From assembly GCA_945860605.1 (NCBI GenBank), contig CAMAQL010000011.1, positions 1 to 38,427 on the forward strand: 38,427 nucleotides of DNA, given 5' to 3'. Shown here piece by piece: positions 17,062 through 25,913 of this stretch; position 1 is the first letter of the stretch; each line of letters opens with the position of its first letter. The stretch is from Chitinophaga pinensis (lineage in GTDB: Bacteria > Bacteroidota > Bacteroidia > Chitinophagales > Chitinophagaceae). The translations under genes were made by a program, and so were the position numbers. Below the pieces are notes generated by a model, which was not told the DNA's origin, ran no database searches, and saw only the letters and a list, made by a program, of their open reading frames with translations.

Positions 17062-18315
17062 ATGCAAACTAAACGCATTGTAGTTACAGGAATAGGTGCC
17101 CTAACACCCATAGGGAATAATGTAGAAACGTATTGGAATAATTTAATCAATGGCGTTTCTGGTGCAGACATGATTACGCAATTTGATGCGTCTAAGTTTA
17201 AGACAAGATTTGCATGTGAAATAAAGGGTTTTGATCCAACTGAATTTATGGATCGTAAGGAAGCTAGAAAGCTAGATCGTTTTGCACAGATTGCTTTGGT
17301 AGCAAGTGATCAGGCGGTATTGGATGCTGGCATTACCAAAGAAAATGTAGACCACGATAGAGTGGGTGTTATTTTTGCAAGTGGTATTGGTGGCTTAACA
17401 ACTTTCACAGAAGAGGTGACTAATTTTGTGCATGGGGATGGCACGCCAAGGTTCAATCCTTTTTTTATTCCAAAAATGATTTTAGATATTGCTGCAGGAC
17501 AAATCTCCATGAAGCATGGATTTAGAGGTCCTAACTATGCAGTAGTGAGTGCTTGTGCATCTAGTACAAACGCAATTATTTCGGCGATGGATAATTTAAA
17601 ATTAGGCAAAGCAGATATCATTATCACTGGTGGAGCTGAAGCAGTAATTGGTATTGCAGGCATGGGTGGATTCAATGCAATGAAAGCGATGAGTGAGCGC
17701 AATGACGATCCAAAAACTGCAAGCCGTCCTTACGATAAAGACCGTGATGGTTTTATCATGGGGGAAGCAAGTGGTGTTTTAGTATTAGAAGAATTAGAGC
17801 ATGCGATTCGTCGTGGTGCAAAAATATATTGTGAAGTAGTAGGTGGAGGCGCCACAGCCGATGCCTATCATTTGACTGCTCCGCACCCAGAGGGATTGGG
17901 CGCAAGAAATGTGATGAATGCTGCATTGAGAGATGCAGGGATGCAGGCCAATGAGATTGACTACATCAATACCCACGGTACTTCTACACCTTTGGGGGAT
18001 ATTGCGGAAGCAAAAGCCATCACAGAAGTGTTTGGAGAGCATGCCTATCATTTAAATATTAGCGCAACCAAGTCTATGACAGGCCATTGCTTAGGTGCCG
18101 CCGGTGTGATTGAGGCGATTGCTTGTATTCAAACAGTGATACACGACATCATCCCTCCAACCATCAATCATTTTACAGATGATCCAGATTTAGATCCAGG
18201 TTTAAATTTCACATTTAATAAAGCCCAAAAGCGCGTTGTCAATGCCGCTTTGAGTAATACATTTGGATTTGGTGGACACAATGCTTGTGTGATTGTTAAG
18301 AAATACAAAGCTTAA
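17062..18315 (+). CDS. fabF: 3-oxoacyl-[acyl-carrier-protein] synthase II
   Basis: A 417-residue condensing enzyme that elongates acyl-ACP with malonyl-ACP. The catalytic set is complete: C165 in VVSACASSTNA, H305 in NTHGTSTPLGD, and H342 in KSMTGHCLGAAG with K337 nearby. The C-terminal NTFGFGGHNACVIVKKY is also standard. The start at 17062 (MQTKRIVVTG) is chosen over an upstream ATG at 17017 that lies inside the hairpin. rnc follows 11 bp downstream. KAS II rather than KAS I is supported by length and by the acpP-fabF-rnc order. Confidence 0.96.
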   Translation: MQTKRIVVTGIGALTPIGNNVETYWNNLINGVSGADMITQFDASKFKTRFACEIKGFDPTEFMDRKEARKLDRFAQIALVASDQAVLDAGITKENVDHDRVGVIFASGIGGLTTFTEEVTNFVHGDGTPRFNPFFIPKMILDIAAGQISMKHGFRGPNYAVVSACASSTNAIISAMDNLKLGKADIIITGGAEAVIGIAGMGGFNAMKAMSERNDDPKTASRPYDKDRDGFIMGEASGVLVLEELEHAIRRGAKIYCEVVGGGATADAYHLTAPHPEGLGARNVMNAALRDAGMQANEIDYINTHGTSTPLGDIAEAKAITEVFGEHAYHLNISATKSMTGHCLGAAGVIEAIACIQTVIHDIIPPTINHFTDDPDLDPGLNFTFNKAQKRVVNAALSNTFGFGGHNACVIVKKYKA

Positions 18316-18326
18316 CTAAGCCAAAG

Positions 18327-19037
18327 ATGAAGCGCTTATACCAACTTTTTTTTTCTTTCAGAAAATCTGAATTTGAAAAAAGCGTGTACATGTTAATTGG
18401 CTATCGAACAACTAAAATGGTGTTATTCCACACCGCATTCAATCATCGATCTTTAAAAGAAAATCCATCAGAGAACAATGAAAGGATGGAATTTTTAGGT
18501 GATGCTATTATTAGTTCAGTTGTGGCAGAATACCTTTTTAAAAAATATCCCTACAAGGGCGAAGGTTTTTTAACAGAGATGCGCAGTAAGATGGTGAACA
18601 GACAACAGTTGAACCATATTGCCATTCAAATGGGGTTAAAAAAAATGACCCGTTTTAATAAATTAGATGGCGGATTAAAGAGCAGTCAAATTTTTGGTAA
18701 CACCCTAGAAGCCTTAGTGGGCGCTATTTACCTAGATAAGCAATATAATTTTACTAAAAAATGGATTATCGAAAAAATGATTCAACCCTATTTGTTCATG
18801 GATGAATTAGAACAAATAGATATCAATATTAAAAATAAAATTATTGGCTGGGCATTAAAGCAGGGTAAGCAAATTGATTTTGTTTTAGCCGACGAACAAT
18901 TAGAAGGAAGAAGAAGATTATTTACCATCAATATTGTCATTGACGGCGAAGTCATTACTTCTCAAAAAGGATTTACAAAAAAAGACGCCAGTCAAATTGC
19001 AGCCCAAAAAGCAATTGAGATTTTACAAATTACATAG
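18327..19037 (+). CDS. rnc: Ribonuclease III (with Asp-to-Asn change at a metal-ligand position)
   Basis: A 236-residue double-stranded-RNA endonuclease that acts in rRNA and mRNA processing. The RNase III signature is NERMEFLGD (51-59), with the two acidic residues E55 and D59 that match E41 and D45 of the E. coli enzyme. The second metal site reads GNTLEALVGAIYLD: E128 is present, but the expected Asp three residues before it is Asn125. The C-terminal part (about 165-235) is a dsRNA-binding domain ending KKDASQIAAQKAIEILQ. Asn here may be a lineage variant or may lower activity. The gene is 11 bp after fabF. No hairpin separates it from the convergent epimerase gene, 45 bp away. Confidence 0.94.
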   Translation: MKRLYQLFFSFRKSEFEKSVYMLIGYRTTKMVLFHTAFNHRSLKENPSENNERMEFLGDAIISSVVAEYLFKKYPYKGEGFLTEMRSKMVNRQQLNHIAIQMGLKKMTRFNKLDGGLKSSQIFGNTLEALVGAIYLDKQYNFTKKWIIEKMIQPYLFMDELEQIDINIKNKIIGWALKQGKQIDFVLADEQLEGRRRLFTINIVIDGEVITSQKGFTKKDASQIAAQKAIEILQIT

Positions 19038-19082
19038 GTCAATAAATTAGACAAATAAGCTAGCCAAATAAAATAGAGCGAC

Positions 19083-19487
19083 TTATTTTTTAGTTTGGCA
19101 TAATTCAATCAAGACCCCGCCTGCATCTTTTGGATGCACAAAGCAAACCAATTTGTTATCAGCACCCATTTTTGGCGCCTCATTGAGCAAGGTGAAGCCT
19201 TCTTTTTTCAATCTTTCCATTTCGGCAAGTATATCTGGAACTTCAAAAGCAATATGGTGTAATCCTTCCCCTTTTTTACCAATGAATTTTGCAATGGGAC
19301 TATTCGGGTCTAAGCTTTCTAGTAATTCTATTTTAGCCCCATTTTGTAAAAAAAACGCGGTATCCACCCCCTCGCTGCCAACTTGTTCTGTTTTATAGCA
19401 GGACGCGCCAAGAAGGCGCTCATACAAAGGAATACTTGTTTTTAAGCTGTTCACTGCAATGCCTATATGGTCCACCTTATAATCCAT
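19083..19487 (-). CDS. mce: Methylmalonyl-CoA epimerase
   Basis: A 134-residue protein of the vicinal-oxygen-chelate (glyoxalase) fold. It interconverts the (R) and (S) forms of methylmalonyl-CoA in the propionate pathway. The metal ligands are visible at the expected places: H7 in VDHIGIAV, E54 in AKIELLES, H78 in LHHIAFEV and E129 in LIELCQ. I use the ATG at 19487 (MDYKVDHIG), which gives the normal length; the ATG at 19523 adds 12 residues with no match. It is divergent from iscS and convergent with rnc. A generic VOC protein is the only alternative and is unlikely. Confidence 0.92.
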   Translation of the reverse strand: MDYKVDHIGIAVNSLKTSIPLYERLLGASCYKTEQVGSEGVDTAFFLQNGAKIELLESLDPNSPIAKFIGKKGEGLHHIAFEVPDILAEMERLKKEGFTLLNEAPKMGADNKLVCFVHPKDAGGVLIELCQTKK

Positions 19488-19562
19488 CTCTACTTGTTTT
19501 ACGAATTGGGAAAAAAATGCCACCTAAAGCTAACGAAATTCTACATATTCATATTCAATCTC

Positions 19563-19570
19563 TAACTTTG
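19563..19570 (+). promoter_or_regulatory. Candidate -7 promoter element of iscS
   Basis: TAACTTTG matches TAnnTTTG exactly and lies 28 bp before the iscS ATG, in the 111-bp region between the divergent mce and iscS genes. No convincing -33 element or regulator site is seen. Confidence 0.5.
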
Positions 19571-19598
19571 TGCTCTTAGACAAATATAAAATAGAACT

Positions 19599-20816
19599 AT
19601 GTTAAAATTACCAATTTATCTTGACCATAATTCAACAACCCCAATGGATCCTAGGGTTTTGGAGGCGATGATTCCTTATTTCACTGAAAATTTTGGAAAT
19701 GCGGCAAGTAGGAACCATTCTTTCGGATGGCATGCAGAGGAGGCAGTAGATTATGCGCGTGAGCAAATTGCTCAATTAATTGGTGCAGACCCAAAGGAAA
19801 TCATATTTACCTCTGGTGCAACCGAAGGCAACAACTTAGGAATTAAAGGGGTGTATGAAATGTATGCAAGCAAGGGCAATCATATTATCACTTGTACGAC
19901 CGAACACAAAGCGGTTTTAGATACTTGTAAGCATTTAGAGAAATTGGGTGCAGAAGTGACTTATTTAGAAGTTCAACCCGACGGATTAATAGATTTAAAA
20001 GCTTTAGAAGCTGCCATGAGACCAACGACTATTTTAGTGGCGATCATGTATGCAAATAACGAGATTGGTGTAATACAACCGGTGAAAGAAATCAGCGCAA
20101 TTGCTAAAAAGCATGGAGCACTTTATTTCTCAGATGCGGTGCAAGCGGTAGGTAAAATACCTGTAGACGTAATTGCTGATGGCATTGATATCATGTCCTT
20201 TACTGCACATAAAATGTACGGTCCTAAAGGCGTGGGGGCATTGTATGTACGTCGTAAAAATCCAAGAGTAAAAGTAACAGCTCAAATAGATGGCGGTGGC
20301 CACGAAAGAGGTATGCGCAGCGGTACTTTGAACGTGCCAGGTATTGTTGGATTTGGTAAAGCTGCAGAAATAGCAAGGTTAGATATGGCTGGCGATACAG
20401 AAAGAATTTCAAAACTAAGAGATAAATTAGAAAATGCATTAAAGGTGATCGACGAGACTTATGTAAATGGAAACCCAGCACATCGTTTACCACATGTAAG
20501 CAATATTTCTTTCAAATACGTAGAAGGTGAAGGCTTGATGATGGGCTTTAACAAAGACATCGCATTGTCTTCTGGTTCAGCTTGTACTTCGGCTTCATTA
20601 GAGCCTAGTTATGTGTTGAAGGCTTTAGGCTTAGGAGACGACTTAGCACACAGCTCATTGCGTTTTGGCTTAGGAAGATACACTACAGAAGAGCAAATTG
20701 ATTATACAATCACTGCAGTAACGGATACTGTATTGAAATTAAGAGAGATGAGTCCTTTGTGGGAAATGTTCAAAGAAGGAATCGATATCGATGCAATTCA
20801 ATGGGCACATCATTAA
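19599..20816 (+). CDS. iscS: Cysteine desulfurase, IscS type
   Basis: A 405-residue PLP enzyme that takes sulfur from cysteine for Fe-S clusters and other thio-cofactors. Features in order: YLDHNSTTP at the N-terminus, the TSGATEGNN cofactor loop, the PLP-binding Lys K205 in [11 protein letters not shown], and the mobile catalytic C329 in [17 protein letters not shown], the group I (IscS/NifS) loop. The C-terminus ends [16 protein letters not shown], like the IscU-docking end of IscS. iscU follows after 88 bp and iscA after that. No IscR-like regulator is encoded upstream; the neighbour there is mce. Confidence 0.96.
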   Translation: MLKLPIYLDHNSTTPMDPRVLEAMIPYFTENFGNAASRNHSFGWHAEEAVDYAREQIAQLIGADPKEIIFTSGATEGNNLGIKGVYEMYASKGNHIITCTTEHKAVLDTCKHLEKLGAEVTYLEVQPDGLIDLKALEAAMRPTTILVAIMYANNEIGVIQPVKEISAIAKKHGALYFSDAVQAVGKIPVDVIADGIDIMSFTAHKMYGPKGVGALYVRRKNPRVKVTAQIDGGGHERGMRSGTLNVPGIVGFGKAAEIARLDMAGDTERISKLRDKLENALKVIDETYVNGNPAHRLPHVSNISFKYVEGEGLMMGFNKDIALSSGSACTSASLEPSYVLKALGLGDDLAHSSLRFGLGRYTTEEQIDYTITAVTDTVLKLREMSPLWEMFKEGIDIDAIQWAHH

Positions 20817-20875
20817 CATTTTGTACTTTTATAGTGAAGTGGCTTAACCACATCATTCATTAAAAGGCTTAATCA

Positions 20876-20883
20876 TATTTTTG
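20876..20883 (+). promoter_or_regulatory. Candidate internal -7 promoter element before iscU
   Basis: TATTTTTG matches TAnnTTTG exactly, 21 bp before the iscU ATG, in the 88-bp iscS-iscU gap. A small inverted repeat GTGG-CTTAA-CCAC lies at 20839-20851. The site could add extra iscU/iscA transcription. A/T-rich DNA gives chance matches, so confidence is low. Confidence 0.35.
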
Positions 20884-20904
20884 AAATATTATAAATAAAA
20901 AAAC

Positions 20905-21321
20905 ATGGCATACTCAGATAAAGTAATCGATCATTATTCTAATCCTAAAAATGTAGGAACATTAGATAAAGCATCAAACACAGTTGGTACAGGATTAGTA
21001 GGCGCACCAGAATGTGGTGACGTAATGCGTTTACAAATTCAAGTAGATAATGCTACTGGCATCATCACAGACGCAAAATTCAAAACATTTGGTTGTGGTT
21101 CTGCAATCGCTTCTTCTTCTTTAGCTACAGAGTGGTTAAAGGGAAAATCAGTTGACGAAGCAGTTAAAATCGACAACATGGATTTAGTGGAAGAGTTAAA
21201 CCTACCTCCAGTTAAAATTCACTGTTCAGTGTTAGCAGAAGATGCGATCAAAGCAGCAATCAACGACTACCGTTCAAAGAATGGTTTAGAGCAATTGGTA
21301 TTTGAAGAGCGAATTCACTAA
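20905..21321 (+). CDS. iscU: Fe-S cluster assembly scaffold IscU
   Basis: A 138-residue scaffold on which [2Fe-2S] clusters are built. The three cluster-binding cysteines and the conserved Asp are present: C37 and D39 in GAPECGD, C64 in TFGCGSA, and H106-C107 in KIHCSVL. The LPPVK motif that the HscA chaperone recognises is intact in front of H106 (LNLPPVKIHC). No hscA, hscB or fdx gene follows; iscA starts 8 bp after the stop. The IscU type is favoured over SufU because of the IscS neighbour, the LPPVK motif and the lack of a SufU-specific insert. Confidence 0.95.
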   Translation: MAYSDKVIDHYSNPKNVGTLDKASNTVGTGLVGAPECGDVMRLQIQVDNATGIITDAKFKTFGCGSAIASSSLATEWLKGKSVDEAVKIDNMDLVEELNLPPVKIHCSVLAEDAIKAAINDYRSKNGLEQLVFEERIH

Positions 21322-21329
21322 TTCATTAC

Positions 21330-21683
21330 ATGAGTGAAGTTTTAGAAAATACAATTTACGTGAGTGAAAAAGCTAAGGTAAAAGTGAAACAACTTATGCT
21401 GGATGCTGGCGTCACCGATGACCCTTCTTATTTTTTAAGAGTAGGTGTTGTGGGCGGCGGCTGTTCTGGGTTGAGCTACAAGCTAGACTTTGACAATGAA
21501 ATTAAGCCAATGGATCAAGTCTTTGAAGACAATGGCGTAAAAATTGTCACCGACCTAAAAAGCTTTTTATACTTAGTCAATACTGAATTAGAATTTTCAG
21601 ATGGATTGAATGGGAAAGGTTTCTATTTCAACAATCCCAATGCAAGCAGAAGTTGCGGCTGCGGAGAGAGTTTTGCGGTATAA
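21330..21683 (+). CDS. iscA: A-type Fe-S carrier protein (IscA/ErpA-like)
   Basis: A 117-residue member of the HesB/IscA family that carries Fe-S clusters from the scaffold to target enzymes. The three ligand cysteines are C45 in GGGCSGLSY and C109 and C111 in SRSCGCGESF, with the standard spacing. The extra N-terminal residues and overall form do not separate IscA from ErpA or SufA; the symbol rests on the operon. It starts 8 bp after iscU and is followed by a strong terminator, so it closes the operon. Confidence 0.9.
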   Translation: MSEVLENTIYVSEKAKVKVKQLMLDAGVTDDPSYFLRVGVVGGGCSGLSYKLDFDNEIKPMDQVFEDNGVKIVTDLKSFLYLVNTELEFSDGLNGKGFYFNNPNASRSCGCGESFAV

Positions 21684-21726
21684 CTTTTTAGTTTTTCAAA
21701 CGCCCATAAAAATTAACGATTTATCT

Positions 21727-21756
21727 AAAATGCCCCTGTAAAACTGGGGCATTTTT
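21727..21756. terminator. Terminator after iscA
   Basis: Perfect 10-bp stem AAAATGCCCC (21727-21736) and GGGGCATTTT (21746-21755) with a 9-nt loop and a T-run. It ends the isc operon and lies 16 bp before the gldFG start. Confidence 0.88.
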
Positions 21757-21772
21757 TATGTAGCTTTGGGTC

Positions 21773-24223
21773 ATGTGGGCAATATGTAAAAAAGAGTGGG
21801 CGCATTATTTTGGTAGCCTTTCCGGCTATTTAATCATCAGTTTTTATTTACTGGTTAACGGCTTATTGTTATTTGTCCTCCCTAATTTTAATGTGTTAGA
21901 TTTTGGCTATACAAGCCTGCAAGTCTATTTCGATTTTGCACCTTGGATTTTGATCTTATTAATTCCTGCAATTACCATGAGGAGCTTCTCCGAAGAGTAC
22001 AAGCAAGGCACATATGAAATCTTAAAGAGTCTCCCAATTCCTACTAGGTCTATTTTGGTCGGAAAATATCTTGGGGTTGTTTCAATCACCATCTTAGCAA
22101 TCCTCCCCACATTTTTTTACGCCATTGTACTTAATTATTTAAGTGCAGTGGGTGGCATAGATTGGGGCGCAACCATTGGTGCTTATATTGGATTGATTGC
22201 GCTTGCTGCTGTCTATGTGGCGGTGGGTGTTTATATGAGTAGTGTGACAAAGCATACCATGATTGCCTTATTAGGGTCTATCTTAATTAGTATATTTTTA
22301 TACAAAGGATTCGATTGGATTGCTGATTTGAAATTTTTTCAAAATGGGTATGATTTTTATATACGTCAATTAGGACTTTCGGCACATTATCAAAATTTAA
22401 ATAAAGGCGCGATTGGGTTAGCAGATATCCTGTATTTTAAAATCGTTATTCTTTTATTTGGTCTGGGTGCGATTGAACAATTATCTGGAAAGTTCAAGTA
22501 TAGCTGGGTTTTACTAGTCATGCTTTTATTGAATGTGCTAAGTCATTTGTATCCATTGCAAATAGATCTTACAAAAGACCAGCGCTATACCATGAGTAGT
22601 CAATCTAAAATATTGATTCAAGATATCAAGCAGCCAGTCAAAATACATTTTTATCTTGGGGGTGAATTGCCGGCGCATTATAAAAAATTAGAGCTAGCGA
22701 CCATTCAATTTCTAGATCAATTGCAACAAATCAATCCTACTTGGATTAGCTGGGATCAAACTGTTCCTGGGGAGCTATATAAAGACAGTGCATTGATGAT
22801 TTTTTATGATAGTCTGCAAAAGCAAGGCTTGCCAATTGATCGTTTTCAAAATACAGAAACCATCACCGATAAAAAATTAGATCAGCTTTTAGTACCAGGA
22901 CTCTTGATCGAAGTGGAAGGACAAAAGCCTATTGCAATTGATTTAAGAAGCAGTAAGCAGTTCTTTAAACCTTATAATATTGTAAAAGAATTACCCGAAA
23001 TAGATATCGAAGCCAGCTTTAATGCAGCCGAAGCGCTTTTGGAATATAAAATAGTGCAGGCTATTTATTTAATGAATAGAACTGTACGTCCAAGTATTGC
23101 TTACTTAGTGGGTAATGGAGAACCATTGGATTACACAGTGAATGATTTAGGGCAGTCCATAAAAAATCAATACAATCTTGGGGTCTTTGATTTAAAGAAA
23201 GGATTTCCGGATGCATCAAAAATAAATACTTTGTTGATCGTAAAACCAACAATGCGTTTTACGGAATTAGATCAATTAAAAATCGATCAATTTATACTTG
23301 CTGGTGGCAATGTGATTTGGGCATTGGATCCTTTGTATGCAGAGTATGATAGTTTACGCAACACGGCTGGTACCTATCTTGCATTTGATCGTGCACTTGG
23401 ATTAGAAGCACAGTTGTTTAAATATGGTGTTAGGGTGAATCTTAATTTAGTGCAAGATTTAAATTGCGCCAAGCTACCGATGGTGGTGGGCGTAGATGCA
23501 TCAGGGGCTCCAACGATTCAAAGAGTGCCATGGCCATATTATCCTTTTGCGCAGGCAGGATCGGAGCATCCCATGGTCCAAAATATGGACAGGCTGCTGA
23601 CTGCTTTTCCTGCTAGCTTGGACACTGTGCGTGCATTAGGCATTACAAAGACCATTTTATTAACAACAGATACAACTAGCAGAGTCATTAGCAGCCCAAC
23701 CATGATTCAATTAAATAGTGGTCAAGAAGAGGGCGAATTAGCAAGCTTTACAAAACAACATATTCCAGTGGCAGTCTTATTAGAAGGACAGTTTAAATCT
23801 GCGTTTACTGGCAGATTGACTTCATCTTTGATGGACTCCGTTCAATTAGCGACTGGCAAAACTTTTATCACAAATGGTATCAAAGCGGCAAAGCAAATTG
23901 TACTATCCGACGCAGATTTAATCACCAATTTTGTAGATGCGCAAAAAGGCCCACTGCCAATGGGGATGATTCCTTATGAGGGTGTTCAATTTGCGAATCC
24001 TGTTTTTTTTCAAAATGCGATTGCGTATTTAAACGAACCAATAAGTTTATTGGAAGCTAGAAAAAAGAATTTAGTGTTAAGAAGATTAGATGCGGGAAAA
24101 GTAGCAGAAAATAGACTTTGGATTCAACTTGTATTATTACTAGGTCCATTGTGCTTGCTTGGAATAGGATATTGGGGGGCGTTTTATTACCGCCAATCTC
24201 GATTTGCTGTATCTAAATCATAG
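21773..24223 (+). CDS. Fused gliding-motility ABC transporter protein GldF-GldG
   Basis: An 816-residue protein that joins two normally separate Gld proteins. Residues 1 to about 245 are an ABC-2-type permease of GldF type, with six membrane helices and SFSEEYKQGTYEILKSLPIPTRSILVGKYLG between helices 2 and 3. After a short linker, residues from about 255 (LYPLQIDLTKDQRYTMSSQSK) are the GldG-type periplasmic auxiliary domain (ABC_transp_aux), ending in a membrane helix near 785-805. The total length is about the sum of GldF and GldG. With the GldA ATPase these proteins are needed for gliding and protein secretion in Flavobacterium. No gldA is in the window. The start follows directly after the iscA terminator, so its promoter must be very close or inside that region. 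Confidence 0.85.
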   Translation: MWAICKKEWAHYFGSLSGYLIISFYLLVNGLLLFVLPNFNVLDFGYTSLQVYFDFAPWILILLIPAITMRSFSEEYKQGTYEILKSLPIPTRSILVGKYLGVVSITILAILPTFFYAIVLNYLSAVGGIDWGATIGAYIGLIALAAVYVAVGVYMSSVTKHTMIALLGSILISIFLYKGFDWIADLKFFQNGYDFYIRQLGLSAHYQNLNKGAIGLADILYFKIVILLFGLGAIEQLSGKFKYSWVLLVMLLLNVLSHLYPLQIDLTKDQRYTMSSQSKILIQDIKQPVKIHFYLGGELPAHYKKLELATIQFLDQLQQINPTWISWDQTVPGELYKDSALMIFYDSLQKQGLPIDRFQNTETITDKKLDQLLVPGLLIEVEGQKPIAIDLRSSKQFFKPYNIVKELPEIDIEASFNAAEALLEYKIVQAIYLMNRTVRPSIAYLVGNGEPLDYTVNDLGQSIKNQYNLGVFDLKKGFPDASKINTLLIVKPTMRFTELDQLKIDQFILAGGNVIWALDPLYAEYDSLRNTAGTYLAFDRALGLEAQLFKYGVRVNLNLVQDLNCAKLPMVVGVDASGAPTIQRVPWPYYPFAQAGSEHPMVQNMDRLLTAFPASLDTVRALGITKTILLTTDTTSRVISSPTMIQLNSGQEEGELASFTKQHIPVAVLLEGQFKSAFTGRLTSSLMDSVQLATGKTFITNGIKAAKQIVLSDADLITNFVDAQKGPLPMGMIPYEGVQFANPVFFQNAIAYLNEPISLLEARKKNLVLRRLDAGKVAENRLWIQLVLLLGPLCLLGIGYWGAFYYRQSRFAVSKS

Positions 24224-24237
24224 CTTATCTTTACAGC

Positions 24238-25206
24238 ATGACAACAGATCAAATAGTTTACCTAGTTTTTGGCGTAGTAGTTGTGACTGCTTTAATTTTA
24301 GACCTAGGTTTTCTAAGTAAAAAAAATGCATCTATTTCTATTAAACAAGCGCTTCAGCAAACCTTTATTTGGGTGATGTTGGCATTAGGTTTCTTTGTCT
24401 TTATGTGGGTAGAAGAAGGACAAAAATTAGCCTTTGAATATTTAAGCGGCTACTTAATGGAATGGAGTTTAAGTATTGATAATATTTTTGTATTTATTTT
24501 AATTTTTGACGCGTTTAAGGTGAAGGAGCAATACCTCTCAAGGGTATTGTTAATTGGTATTTTGCTTGCCATTGTATTTAGAGTGATTTTTATTACAGTA
24601 GGTGTTGCACTAGTTGCAAAGTTTGCTTGGATTTTATATTTATTTGGATTGTTTTTATTGTATACAGGCTATAAGATGTTTTCTGCTGGAGAAGACGAAG
24701 CCTTTGATCCGCACAAATCTAAAATCTACCTTTTCTTAAAAAAGTTTTTGCCAATCACCAACGAAGACGGAGATGGAAAATTTATGATGCGTATTGGCGG
24801 TAAGCCAATGTACACAAGCCTTTTTGTAGTAGTGGTTTTATTGGCTGCAATTGATTTGGTGTTTGCTTTGGATTCTATCCCAGCTGTAATGGGTATTTCT
24901 ATGAGTAGCTTGGTGATTTATACTTCTAATATTTTTGCGATACTAGGCTTGCGCTCTTTATTCTTTTTATTAAGAGGCGCTGTGAATCAATTTGAACATC
25001 TACAGCAAGGTATTGCGATTGTGTTGATATTCATTGGTGTTAAAATGCTTGGAGAGCATTATATCAGTATGGTCATGAGTAAAAATACCCAAGTACTTTT
25101 ATCATTATTAGTGATTGTATTTTCAATCACAGGTTCAATCTTGTATTCCATCTTTTCAACTCGTCAAAAAAATCTACCAAAGAATTTTGAGGACAATACC
25201 ATTTAA
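24238..25206 (+). CDS. TerC-family integral membrane protein (Alx-like)
   Basis: A 322-residue inner-membrane protein with about nine hydrophobic helices. TerC signatures are present: EWSLSIDNIFVFILIFDAFKV near residues 75-95 and LLAAIDLVFALDSIPAVMGIS near 200-220, with the paired acidic residues inside helices. Relatives such as Alx, MeeF and MeeY have been linked to manganese export, so a metal-export role is plausible but not shown here. The gene starts 14 bp after gldFG and is 3 bp ahead of lspA, so co-transcription is likely. Confidence 0.9.
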   Translation: MTTDQIVYLVFGVVVVTALILDLGFLSKKNASISIKQALQQTFIWVMLALGFFVFMWVEEGQKLAFEYLSGYLMEWSLSIDNIFVFILIFDAFKVKEQYLSRVLLIGILLAIVFRVIFITVGVALVAKFAWILYLFGLFLLYTGYKMFSAGEDEAFDPHKSKIYLFLKKFLPITNEDGDGKFMMRIGGKPMYTSLFVVVVLLAAIDLVFALDSIPAVMGISMSSLVIYTSNIFAILGLRSLFFLLRGAVNQFEHLQQGIAIVLIFIGVKMLGEHYISMVMSKNTQVLLSLLVIVFSITGSILYSIFSTRQKNLPKNFEDNTI

Positions 25207-25209
25207 TTT

Positions 25210-25845
25210 ATGCAATTTAAAATGAACGGGAAAAAAGTAGCAGCATTGATTATTGCAATTATAGCAATAGACCAGTTATTGAAATTTTATATCAAGTTGA
25301 ACTTCTTTTTAGGAGAGGAACACCAAGTGATTGGATCTTGGTTTAGATTACATTTTGTAGAAAACGAGGGCATGGCTTGGGGTCTTAAATTTGGAGGTGG
25401 TTTTGGTAAAATTGCATTGACTTTATTTAGATTAGCTGCGGTGATTTGGGGTACTTTTTTAATTAAAGGGTTTATTCAAAAACAATACCATACAGGATTT
25501 ATCATTTGTTCGGCTTTAATTTATGCTGGGGCATTGGGCAATCTAATTGATAGTATGTTTTATGGGCTGTTGTTTGATGCGAGCATCCCCTATACAGCCA
25601 TGGTGGCTCAGTTTTTACCAGAAGGGGGCGGATACGCCAATTTTTTACATGGCAAAGTGGTAGACATGTTTTATTTCCCAATCATCACAGATGCGCATTT
25701 TCCAAGCTGGATGCCTATTTGGGGTGGCGAGTCCTTTGAATTCTTCCGTCCAGTGTTCAATTTTGCCGATATGTCCATTAGTTCTGGTGTCATCGCATTA
25801 TTTGTGTTTCAAAGCAAGTTTTTCCCTTCAGAGGAAGGGGCATAA
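25210..25845 (+). CDS. lspA: Lipoprotein signal peptidase II
   Basis: A 211-residue inner-membrane aspartyl protease that cuts signal peptides from prolipoproteins before the lipidated Cys. The catalytic pair is D152 in KVVDMFYF and D187 in FNFADMSIS, and the conserved GNLID is at 110-114. Four membrane helices are seen. It is longer than the E. coli enzyme (about 164 residues) because of two insertions around 120-148 and 158-180, as is common in Bacteroidota. It starts 3 bp after terC. It would process the lipoproteins at 900, 4210 and 9221. The alternative start at Met5 would hardly change the protein. Confidence 0.95.
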   Translation: MQFKMNGKKVAALIIAIIAIDQLLKFYIKLNFFLGEEHQVIGSWFRLHFVENEGMAWGLKFGGGFGKIALTLFRLAAVIWGTFLIKGFIQKQYHTGFIICSALIYAGALGNLIDSMFYGLLFDASIPYTAMVAQFLPEGGGYANFLHGKVVDMFYFPIITDAHFPSWMPIWGGESFEFFRPVFNFADMSISSGVIALFVFQSKFFPSEEGA

Positions 25846-25913
25846 TTTCGTTTCCTTTTTTCCGCGCTTATTCGTACCTTCAAGGCCTAAAAATCAGATA
25901 GGACAAGCGTTTT

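Noticed and set aside
24224-24237. Possible manganese riboswitch before terC
   Set aside because: Only 14 bp separate terC from the gene upstream, which leaves no room for a yybP-ykoY-type element.
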